Source: Nageia nagi
Lineage: Eukaryota > Pinophyta
Direction of reading: 5' to 3'
Assembly: GCA_050084985.1 (NCBI GenBank)
Contig: JBITNC010000001.1
Location: 146,134,001 to 146,198,000, forward strand
Length of the DNA stretch: 64,000 nucleotides
In this document: positions 32,215 through 42,900 of the stretch, piece by piece
Numbering within the stretch: the first letter of the stretch is position 1
Layout of the letters: each line of letters opens with the position of its first letter
Program-made: the position numbers and the translations under genes
The notes under the pieces: model-generated
Database searches by the model: none
Told to the model about the DNA's origin: nothing
The model's input: only the letters and a program-made list of their open reading frames with translations

Positions 32215-34365
32215 ATGTAATGCATCCAATAATTATCATCAACTAAAGCCTTAATTTTTGAACTAATTTTTTTTTTGTAACACTCAAATGATCTAGGAAT
32301 GAACCAAGTGATCTCACATGAGTTTGATCTGCTACTAGCTACCTTAACACTCACATGGCAAGATTGGCCAAGAACTTGAGGTAACCAAACCTGATAAATT
32401 TTATTGAAAACATGCCTTAAAAGTAACCTCACCATTCCTATTCCATGTCTTATGTGTAATAGGATTTTTGATTATAGCATAGTGGTTTTCTACTTGAGAA
32501 CCATATCACCTAAAAAATCATACTTCCATTAAGTTAGTCATCATCTCTTGATGATAACTCTCTATCTCATAGAAGTAGTTAACTTATCCTAGGCAAGCTT
32601 CCTTATAAGCAGGTAGCATCACCTATAGAACAATCATCATATCTCTATCTACTAACTACAAGTGATATGACTACTAATTACCTTCATCCAATAATAGTAG
32701 TTTTTCCAACTGCTAACCCAACCTAACTCACTTGTCAAAGAATATGAGTACTAACCTACCTATAAGTATTGGATAGTCCCACCATGTGGTTTGACATCCC
32801 CAATCCCATAACTTGGGGAGCCATAGATATTAAATAATATCCTCAAGTGCTTTAATCTAATATATTATTAAATATGTTGGAAAAAGAACCACCAATGTCC
32901 TACTAGTCATATACTAATATTTTCAAATAGTGAAGTGGGCATAAGACATGTTATAAGGTTTAACACCATTCAACCTTACCCAATAGGAGTACCTCAAAAG
33001 TCTTAGTTATAGCTTACACAAGAAGGCATATATTTTCTTATTTTATCTCATACACATTGTATCATGTATATAGATCTACTTTTTAAAATATCTCTTGAAT
33101 ACATAAATTAACAAGTTATTAGGGAGAATATTGCCTCTATTGCTACAAAAGTAATGCATCCCTAAGTGATCATCATGCAAGGAATATTCCTTTTGTTTAT
33201 CATCTATCAAGGTAGGTTTACTTGGTGAAGGTTTTTCATCATATTTTTTGCATCCATCTAAAAAGAATTCCAAATAATGTCATTTATCTCATGGGGTCCC
33301 ATCGATATCCAATTTGATCCCAAGAGTCTCTAAAATATCCCAAATGCTCCTAAATTATCTTTTAGAACATTAATTCTAAATTAAAATTATTTTCTAATCA
33401 ATCTACTTTTTTAGAAGTTTTGTTAAAATCATTTACTTCATTAATTTGTATTATGTATTAATCATTTTTATGAAAGAAATAGTAATTCTTACTTTTAGTA
33501 ATTTATATAATCAATACTAAATGTAGTAGTTGATAACCATATTTAAAAGAAAGCTTATTAAATTACAATACTAATATTTTTTTAAAATTATATAAATAAA
33601 AAATAATCTACAATATTCATTAATTAATATCTAATATAATCCATCTATGAAATGTGTGAATGAAATTTGCTTTCATAAACTTTGAAGTTTCCATACTTTA
33701 TTACAAATAGAGATCATGCATTATACAAAGGTAATTCAAATATAATACAACTCATTTAATCACTAATAAGATATTTTTGACAAATCATATTACTTATCCA
33801 ATGAATTTTTAATTTAAATTTGTTAATGTCATAGGTTTTGACTATTATATCAACTATTGAACATCTCCATCAATCTTCATGTAATGAGCATCGAACATTC
33901 CCTTGGAGCTTGGTGGTGGATTGAGTACTAGGAGGGAGGATGATCAAGATAACTCTTTTTAAACTTTACCATTATGCAAATGAATTTAACTATATACCTC
34001 AAGAGAAATTATCTCCTTTCCTTGATCAATGTACATTAATTTATTATTTATTAATCCATCTTAAATAATTAAATCATTCGCAATAAGGTCTTGGATACTT
34101 TAATAATTAATTAATAAAATTGGTACTATTTGAATTATTTTACTAAATATTATGTCAATATCATAATCTCAAAACCATAATTTATTTAATACATGATTTT
34201 AAAGAGTTCTTGAATTACTTATTTAAAAATACTAAATATATTTATCACCTTATTAGATACTAATTAGTTTGATTGAGAAACTTAGATAATAATAAAAAAA
34301 CATATTTTTATTACTTTAGTTTTCTCTATTTCATATGAATTTAATAATATTTCATTACTAAACAT

Positions 34366-35253
34366 CATATTAGGACTTTAATAAAATTCATGTCAAAATA
34401 AATTTATTAATCTCTAGCTAAAGGCATAAGGAGAAATATTTGACTAGTCTCCTTAAAATATCATAAGATACATAATACAATTTGTATGTGAAATTTTCTA
34501 CCCTTACATCTAAATAAAAATAAAAGAACATCCCACTCCATTACTTTTTAAAGAAAAAGACATAGTACCAACATTTGAATAAAATAATCAACATGTCTCT
34601 TCAAAAGGTACAACACTTCAATTAACAATTAATGGAACTTTATCATTATAATAAACATCATATTAGAAATTTAATAAAATCATATCATTTATTAAACTTT
34701 AGCTAAATTCATAAGGAGAAATATTTGACTAGTCTCTTTAAAATATTATAATATAATTTGTATGTGAAAATTTCCACTCCTACATCTAAATAAAAATAGA
34801 ATAACAAAAAAAAATTTCACTCTTTTATTTTTTAAAGAAAATGACATGGTACCAACTTTTAAATGAAATGACTATTATATCTCTTAAAATGCAACAACAC
34901 TTCAATCAATAACTAATTATATGAAACTTTATCAAATATTATAATAAACATCATATTAAGAATTTAATAAAATTTATGTCAAAATAAATTTATTAAATTC
35001 TAACTAAAAGCATAAGGGGGAATATTTGACTAGTCTCTTTAAAATATCATAATACAATTTGTACATAAAATTATTGTCACCCCTATATCTAAATAATAAA
35101 TAATAATAAAAAAAATCTCATTTCTTTACTTTTTTAATGAAAATGACATGGTAACAATCTATAAATAAAAGAACCACTATGTCTTTGTAAATGGTTCAAC
35201 ACTTTTAACAACCATTAATTCTATGCAGCTTTACCAAACATTATGATAAACAT
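34366..35253 (-). repeat. three tandem units of about 295 bp inside the G2 5' LTR
   Basis: Units start with CATATTAGGACTTTAATAAAA at 34366 and with related words at 34659 and 34952; the next unit start is at 35254. They match the array at 27278-28170 unit for unit. Confidence 0.85.
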
Positions 35254-35452
35254 CATATTAAATATCTCCAAATAGGACTAACTTAAAAAAATGTAAAAGA
35301 ATGCACCTTGACTTGAAGAGGGAAGAGAGATTTTCTTTCTTCATGTAATTTTGCATCAAGCTTGAGAATAACCAAAAAAAAATTAAAATAGGAAGAGATA
35401 GATAGGTAGTTGTTGTTGGTATTTTTTAATGCCCTACTCCCTTATTTATAGC

Positions 35453-35462
35453 TAAAAGGACT
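35453..35462 (-). promoter_or_regulatory. TATA box of the G2 5' LTR
   Basis: The minus strand reads GCTATAAATA. It would start transcription near 35420, giving a U3 of about 860 bp and an R-U5 of about 3.2 kb. Confidence 0.65.
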
Positions 35463-36281
35463 CAAATGTGTCCAAATGGATATCTCCTTACACCTTCAAT
35501 AATCTTGGGTTAGGTTTGCTTAAAGTTGGAATTGATGGTAATAGCATTTTATACTTTGAAATCCTTTTTATTAGTTGACAATTTAGTGCTAACTCTTATC
35601 CACACCTAACACAAAAATACAAAACTAAGTAGGGTCATTTCTGTATTATTTTTGTAGCTATTAAATATTGTGTCATACCATAAAGAGACCATAGTCTCTA
35701 TCTAATAGTATTTTTCCTATTAGCCCTATGTGGCAATAATATGGACACTCATATTCAACTTTTACCCTATTAAATTTAATTTTTTAAACTTATAATAATT
35801 TTCAAATTTAACTCAAGGTATATCTCCATTTTCTCTCCATTTCAAAATTTAATTTTTAAAAATACTGAACAAGGAAAAACACATCTTTACCTACAATAGT
35901 CACCTCATCCTGTAGAGTAAAGTTAATTCACATATTTTTGCAAACATATTTTAATCAAGAATTCAACAATCACAACAATTATTCTACATGAATATACATG
36001 ATTTATGATGGTCATAAGGCATGTCAACAATTCAATGTTAACCATTTCTTTCTCTTATCCTTATATTCCTATCACCAATTCACCTTTGGTTCGTACGATC
36101 TTTAAGTTGCTTCTCCACTCTATGACCTATGTCAAAACATCTCAAAGCTAGCATCAAATTATCACAAATGATACATATTCCCATTACAAACTTGTCATTA
36201 CCATAGTATTATACAAACATAATTTATTCAAATCCTCAATGGTACTCAAGGTCAAATAGTGTCTTGAGGTGGGTCATGATA

Positions 36282-36286
36282 TTTAT
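36282..36286. repeat. G2 target-site duplication, right copy
   Basis: TTTAT follows the right LTR and equals 19344-19348. Confidence 0.8.
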
Positions 36287-36769
36287 CTAAAATATGATTA
36301 CACATATTTTTAGAAAGGTTAAACAAATTACCTTTATCAACTTCCAAACCTAGTCATTACATTGTTTCTAGTAACTAATGCACCATTCATGAGAGAATTT
36401 TTAAATATATAAGTCAATCATTAAGGCATTTTGATCATAAAATAAAAAGTTATACAAAAGCCTTAAATCAAATGCCTTATTTACTATGTCACAAGATATT
36501 ATTTACTTGATCATGAAATATTAACTATCAAAATCCATAAGTTAGCTTCTCTATAGAGACATACAAATCATAAATAATATCAACTTGACCATGCTACTAG
36601 TCAAGATGCAAATGATGGATGAAGGTAGCATAAATCTATTAACAAAGATTCAACTTCTATCAATGCATAAATACACTTCTCAGTAATAGAAGTAAATTGG
36701 CACTTATCTATAATGGATAAACTTCTTACTTATAGAAGTAAAGTGGCATAAGATAAACCTTTTCAATTC

Positions 36770-37025
36770 TAGAGAAGAAGAAAACCACTCCATCAAATTT
36801 ACAATTATGGAGAAGGAAAAACCATTTTAACTACTCCATCAAATTTTCAACCATAGAGAAGGGTGAACCACTCCATCAAATTTTCAACCATGGAGAATGG
36901 TGAACCACTATATCAAATTTACAACCATGGAGAAGGGCTAACCTTTTAACTACCCCATCAAAAATTTACAACCATGGAGAAGGGTGAACCTTTTAACTAA
37001 TTCATCAAAACTTGCAACTATGGAT
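36770..37025. repeat. minisatellite, about 45-60 bp unit, 6 copies
   Basis: Repeats of the form ACTCCATCAAATTTTCAACC followed by ATGGAGAAGGGTGAACC, some with an added TTTTAACTA. Units are imperfect and vary in length. Confidence 0.8.
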
Positions 37026-37470
37026 ATAACCAAGCATATTATCATTATTTAGCAAGAGTTTTCATTCAACCAAGGATACAAGAAAAAATTCATAATTATA
37101 TAAACTAAGGTGCATGATTTCATCATAATCCATAAAAAAATGATTATTAAAACATATGCATCATTAAATCCTTACATAAGTAAAGATAACCAACATGTGC
37201 ATAATTAAATATCCATATATTTAACATTTTATCATCTCTAAATATCACTCAAGGGAGAGAATAGTTGAAATTATTTTCTTTTAAATTAGGCCTTCACCTA
37301 GATGCCCTTAAGGAGCCTAGATCCTACCAATCCTCAACCAGTTCATCTTGAGTAGTGATATACTCTCATAAGGAGAAGTACTAGTTATTTTTCAAGGTTG
37401 TGATGTATGTTGGATCGACCAAATTAATTGTCTTAATTAAGTTTTTAACTTTCTTCCTAGGTTATCAATA

Positions 37471-37602
37471 TAATCACTGAATGGATGAATGAACATGTGG
37501 TATCACTACACACATGCCTATCCACCTATATAGAATTAATCACTGAATGGATGAATGAACATGTGGTATCACTACACACATGCCTATCCACCTATATAGA
37601 AT
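37471..37602. repeat. perfect 66-bp tandem duplication
   Basis: The segment starting TAATCACTGAATGGATGAAT occurs at 37471 and again at 37537. I see no base difference between the two copies, so the duplication is recent compared with the decay around it. Confidence 0.92.
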
Positions 37603-38402
37603 TAAATTTAAACTAATGGAGGACTTAAGGATAATTAAGAAGTATCAAATTTTCACCTTATGGATCATTGGATTAAAAGGCTTCAATCTATTTTATCCTC
37701 ACCTCATGGATCCCCAACAAGTCATGTTGTGAAAAAAAATATGCGATGTGTTCATTTTAAGGAAAAGATATTTTCAATATTTATGTACTTTTCATAAAAA
37801 TTAAAAGTGCAAAACAAATAAAGTTCTTTAAAAATAAAACTACATCCAACATCATCCATAAAGCATCTATTTAAAAATTTTATCCAATCACATGTGTGCA
37901 TCAAATGTGCATTAAGATAAAATATCATTAATCCATGCATACATAATTAATATTAATCTATGTATAATTAATAAATATTATTAATTAACATTAATTAATT
38001 CATAATGAATATTACTTCAAGCTTACATTAAATCATGCATGATTAACACCTTTTTTATTTAATTACAAGATTAGTTAAGTTTCTTAAAATAGCTTACACT
38101 TAGCAAATAAAGCAATTAATAGCTCAAACTAAAAAATACCTTTCTATAAATAAAAGGTATACCAAAAAAAAAAAAAAACTCCCCCATTTTTTTTTAAAAA
38201 AGGACAAACTCTCTATTTTTAAAATTTAACATAAAAAATAGATCTAAAAAAAATCTTCACTTTTCAATAAAAGAAAGTCTTAAAAAAAAATAATAAAACT
38301 CCTTATTTTAAAAAATAATTCTCAATTGTGTTTATATATATATATACTTTTATTTTTTAGATAACAACAAGTGGTTTTTTTTCAAATAAAAAATTATTAA
38401 TA

Positions 38403-38610
38403 GGGGTGAGGGAGCTGGCTATGTGCTGCTTGCGGTAGGCCATGCACCCCCCATCCCTTATTAAAGAGAAAGGTGGAAAGGGGGGTGGTTGTGAGCCACC
38501 CTCTATAGGTCGTGCTCCCAACCACCCTCTATAGGTTGTGCCCCCTCTTCCATCCATTATAAAGGAGGAAAAAGAGGAAAGGGGGCTAGCTGCGCCCCCT
38601 TCCTTTATTT
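38403..38610. other. GC-rich island in AT-rich DNA
   Basis: About 200 bp with runs such as GGTGGAAAGGGGGGTGG and CATGCACCCCCCATCCC, unlike the A/T homopolymer DNA on both sides. It contains a direct repeat of about 24 bp (CCACCCTCTATAGGT...GTGC at 38496 and 38521) and a repeated AAAGG/GGAAAGGGGG word. The minus ORF through it (38357-38557) resembles no family known to me. Confidence 0.6.
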
Positions 38611-39330
38611 GATTTTTTTAATATTATTAATTTCAATTGTAATTTTTTTAAATAAACTATTATTATTATATAAAATAGTTTTACATCTAAAAAAATAATA
38701 TTATAAAATTCATTTTTTAAAATAAATCTATATTTTCAAGAAAATATAGAATTTAAAAAAAATATTATATATATATATATACACACACACTTAAAAAATG
38801 TCCTCTTCTCTCTTCTTTTTTATTTAAAAAATATATATATATTTTTAAATCTAATAGACTTTGCATGCATGCAATAATGCATGTAATTTAATTTTTACAA
38901 ATATATTAGTATTGTACAAAAAAATTGCAATAATACCATTATAAATAAAATATTAACAAAACTTTTAACCAATTCTATAGTAAATAGAACTTGCAAATTT
39001 AATCTATAATAACAAATTATTGCATATTATTACTACACATTAAGCAACTTACTTACAAAGTTGCAACTAATAAACTAAAATAATGCATAGTAATAACATA
39101 AATTAAACTAACATGTTAGTATAACAATAATGTATTATCTACTTTAATCAAATTTTGCTAAACTTAAACTTTATAATCAAAGAACCAAAAAAGTTAGTAA
39201 TAAAGCAAAATTTGATAATAATAAAGATAGGAGAAAACTTATACCTTCAATCCCTTTTTACCTCACCAAATTAGATGTAGATAGAAGAGGAATGGATCTT
39301 TAAGGATGTTAAAGAGGAGCCTTCAAGAAT

Positions 39331-39343
39331 CATTTTGATACCA
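39331..39343 (-). other. Copia-1 primer binding site, tRNA-iMet type
   Basis: The minus strand reads TGGTATCAAAATG just after the 5' LTR end, close to the iMet PBS TGGTATCAGAGC. Confidence 0.7.
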
Positions 39344-39345
39344 CT

Positions 39346-39820
39346 TGAAGAATTTAACCCTTTCTAAATTAACTTTTAATCTTCCAAGATCTCAAGAAGA
39401 CAATTTCAACATCAATACAATAGCATAATAAATTAAAGCAATCACACAAATAACATAAGATATAAAGTGGTTTCTCTCTCTTTGAGAGTACACCCACTAA
39501 CTAAGATCTTCTTATTCTCAAAGATCTCTCTTACAAAATCTCTTCTCTCTCTCTCACACACTCTAAACCTATAACAAAGATTTCATTACAATTGTGTAAA
39601 TAGAGAAAGGGAGGGTTCCTTTTTTATAAGAAGAAACCCACTCTATAATTAATTCTTTTTCTATTTTTAATATTTTACCTATTTTAAACTCATACTTATT
39701 TTTAATCCTTCTCCTATTTTTATTCTTTTAATACTTTAAGGTGTCTAATGAGACTTTAGGTATTAAATGAATTTATATTAAGGATAAATATTACATAATA
39801 TTACATTACAAATTCTAACA
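39346..39820 (-). repeat. Copia-1 5' LTR (475 bp)
   Basis: Termini TGAAGAATTT and AATTCTAACA on the plus strand. It is the partner of 3730-4165. The minus strand has a TATA-like CTTATAAAAA at 39621-39630. The LTR is followed directly by AATTT, the probable target duplication (39821-39825). Confidence 0.8.
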
Positions 39821-39910
39821 AATTTCTTTATTTTTAATATTAATAAGAGTAAGAGAAGCAACACTAGTCATAATATTAGTATACCTTTTATTGTCTCTTG
39901 AGATGTTCTT
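39821..39910 (-). pseudogene. G1 RNase H C-terminal piece
   Basis: Read on the minus strand this 90-bp stretch gives NISRDNKRYTNIMTSVASLTLI. It resembles the end of a Tat-like RNase H (the 'NKYANALASLAS' segment). It joins logically to NLDKPSHEY at 3729-3690 if Copia-1 is removed. G3 then interrupts G1 again at 39911. Confidence 0.55.
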
Positions 39911-42900
39911 TATAATGCTTCAACTATTCTTGACTTCACAAAACCCTAGAATTTCAAACCTACTTTTTTTATTTAATTTAAACACTTGGATGGTCTACGA
40001 ATAGATAAGGTGATACACATGATCATGTCAATGTTACTAGTTAGTCAACATCCACATGGCAAGATTAGTCAAATCTTGTTTAACTAACACTGATAAATAA
40101 CCTTCTAGTGTTCACTTCTCAATGCTCATCCTATTAGAAGAACTCACATTGGTGACCCCACCATTTTTATAAATGAATTGTGCAACAAATATTCTAGTCA
40201 TTATGTTATGACTTTCTACTTAAGACCCAAATCACCTATGAGCATGATATCCATAGGGTTAGAAATCCTTTACTGATGTGTAACCCTTTGATTCATGGGT
40301 GCAGATAGATTGTTGTAGTAAATATTCCATATGAAATGGGTAAGCATCATCACTTATAAAATAGTCTTCATACCCTTATTTGCTTAATTGTAGGTAATAT
40401 AACTACTAGTTTTCATCATTTGATAACTATAGTTTTATTGACTACTATCCTCATCTAATAAATTATCAAGGATATTAGACACTAGCCTTCCCATATCTAT
40501 TAACTATGGTCACCATTTTATTTAGCATTCCCATGCAAATATCTTGGGGATCCATGGATATTATAATAATATCCTCAAGTGGTTTGTTTAGTCTAATACA
40601 TTTAAAAAGTAATATTATAAAGTATAATAATCCCCATACTAATGTCACTAGAAATAATTGATATCAGACCAAGTATTAGTTTTTTTACATTTCATGCGAA
40701 TCAATCAATAGGATTTTCTTACAATCTAATTAGTTGCAATCAAACCACTTCTCATATTATTATTCATATTTGATAAAAAAATTTCATCAAACATGCATAC
40801 AAAATTTTAAACAAGCTTAATCATGAAGCGATCAATTATCCCATATGCACAATGTGATAAAAAGAATAATACTTTAAAAGTACATCACTTACCAAAGAAT
40901 AATAATAAGCCTTGAGATGTTTCTAAAGGTGGCTAATTCTAGCAAGGGAGTAAAACATAGAGTATAACATACATAGGGAATATATTTTTGTTCATATCTA
41001 CTAAAATTATGATAATAAGGATTTTTCTTAGTTTCCTTTCTATATCAATATCCTAATCATTTGATAACCCATAGATTTACTAGATTTTTTAGTATGCCTA
41101 TTTGGTATATCATTTAATTAATCTCTTACTTGATTAATATGTTTAAATTTCCATGCTCCTTCCTACTATGGTATTAATCTATTAATTAGGTTTCCTTTAA
41201 TTTCAAACATAAGCATTGCTTAGTAATTGCACTTAAGACAAATTCCATGTTTTCAAAATATTACATTAATATAATAACCAAAACATACCAATGTAAATGG
41301 GTAAACTATGGTCTTCACCATTTTGACCTTTCATGGATGTCTATTCACTCAAGCATCATACCTCATTTTCATCTATTGAATATTTATTTTCCTAAATCTT
41401 TTCATTTATTATAAGTAAGCATATTCTCTTTCAATATCAAGCTATCCATATTCCATAATATGGTTCCTTAATTCATCATTAGTCATATTATAATTAGTAT
41501 AGGAAATCTATTGTAATATTTACTAAATGTTTTCAAATAATTAACACAATTTGAGCACATTAGGATTCTTGTAATATTATTTTATTTAACCTTTCAAGAC
41601 ATCATTTATTTCAAAAGTATCTTACAAATTTATTCGATTTACCTATAAGCATAATATTTAATGAGATAAAACATACATGGATCTTAACTTATCATAAATA
41701 TCTTATAATTATATCAAGACCTCAAGGGTTATCTACCTTGGTACATAATTACATTTTTTATGAAAGGATTATGTAAGAAGAGGTATTGGCATCCTTCATG
41801 CTATAACATGTATTATTATGATAGCAATACAACTAGACTAGTTGTAACCCTAATTGATAAAAAAGTGATGGTATACTTCAAGTATTTCATAAAACTATAT
41901 ATGATACATTTATTTCATTACAAGTGGGATTGAAATTACAAAATCCTTGTACAAGTATAACATTAAAGGTCTTGAATTTATCCTTATCCATATGGTGCAT
42001 CTTCATGACATCTCCATCTTGCACATTCATCCCAACAATCTATGATTTGTTGGGTGAGATTACTAGGAAAGGTTTTAAAGTTAATTAAGGATCATGAAAG
42101 CTCTTTTCTAGGATAAAATGCATCCTACCCTAGGTGAATCACATCTCATTCTATCACATTCAATCAAGTTCAAACATGAAAATTCAATTAATCAATATTC
42201 TATGCTTTGATATTAGGAGGTTTTATGTTCTCACTAGAACTACCTTCTTTCCTCAATCATAGAGTATAAGTTCATCACTTCCTTTAACCACATTGTGAGT
42301 AATATAACATACATAAATTATAAATCATTTTAAAAAAGTACTATAAATTATACATTATACATTCACAAAGAATGGTAAATAAATCCAATAATATTTTCAA
42401 ATAGTAAAGTTAGACCAAAAACCAATATTAAATCATTATTAAAATAATCTTATTCATTATATATTTGCCTTGCATCCACCTCTAAATATATTCTATAAAT
42501 ATATAAATCTTACTAAATAAATTTATAAAGAAAATTCATATCATTACATAATCCTTTCTTGCTACTAAATCTATTATACAATCCATAAGTATAAATTTCA
42601 AATTAACTTTTATTCCTATGATACATATAGTTTTCAATCTTATTATTAAAATAATAGCTTTTCGAATATAATCAAATTTATTGAAACTCAAGAAGGGGCA
42701 TATATGAGTAAAACTTAGGATAGAGTTTTAGCACCTACAATGAGGTGCTTATAGAGGAGCTCATTCTTACAGATTACCTCAATTTCTCTCCCTATTCTAT
42801 TACAACTAGAACTTGTATTGGTTCACTAGAGTTGGAGACTATGCTTTGATATATGGACTCAAACCTATATTACTTCCATTTGTACATCTTCCATAGTTAA

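Larger units (their letters stand above)
19349..36281 (-). mobile_element. G2: Ty3/gypsy retrotransposon with 4.1 kb LTRs, interrupted by N1
   Basis: Minus-strand element. The right (5') LTR is 32216-36281. The left (3') LTR is 19349-29197, minus the N1 insertion and its duplicated target, leaving about 4.1 kb. Between them are only 3.0 kb (29198-32215). A TGGTATCAAAGC PBS of the tRNA-iMet type follows the right LTR, a PPT precedes the left LTR, and TTTAT flanks both ends. The readable pol runs from the RT N-terminus to the region after integrase. Gag and protease are absent. The LTRs are about 12% different in segments I compared, more than N1 and much more than Athila-1. The pol C-terminal words (VFHVSLLQKYV, PSHILDFSEL) resemble the Del/Tekay branch. 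Confidence 0.88.
32216..36281 (-). repeat. G2 5' LTR (4,066 bp)
   Basis: It begins TGTAATGCATCC on the plus strand and ends GGGTCATGATA, so the minus-strand start TG has become TA. It contains the uninterrupted N1 empty site near 32621, the 295-bp triplication at 34366-35253 and a minus-strand TATA box at 35453-35462. No ORF of interest lies in it. Confidence 0.9.
36287..39330 (-). other. Copia-1 upstream internal region, no readable gag
   Basis: By position this is the leader, gag and protease part of Copia-1. I could not recognise copia gag or protease in any frame. It holds a minisatellite at about 36770-37025, a perfect 66-bp duplication at 37471-37602, long A/T homopolymer stretches around 38160-38340 and 38620-38830, and a GC-rich island at 38403-38610. 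The small ORFs 37752-37940 and 38357-38557 have no family resemblance. Part of it may be foreign DNA inserted into Copia-1. Confidence 0.45.
3730..39820 (-). mobile_element. Copia-1: Ty1/copia LTR retrotransposon carrying two nested insertions
   Basis: The element runs on the minus strand. Its 3' LTR is 3730-4165 and its 5' LTR is 39346-39820. A tRNA-iMet-type PBS lies at 39331-39343 and a polypurine tract at 4166-4175, and the target duplication is nearly perfect. Its body is in three pieces because two elements landed in it: Athila-1 (5166-16896) and G2 (19349-36281). Integrase, RT and RNase H are readable in the middle piece (16902-19343). I could not recognise gag or protease in the right-hand piece (36287-39330). 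The LTRs differ by roughly 15% by eye, the greatest divergence of any pair here along with G3. This fits its role as host of the younger insertions. Confidence 0.75.

Noticed and set aside
38357-38557. 66-codon minus-strand ORF through the GC-rich island
   Set aside because: The open frame follows from GC-rich simple repeats; there is no family resemblance and no context for a gene.
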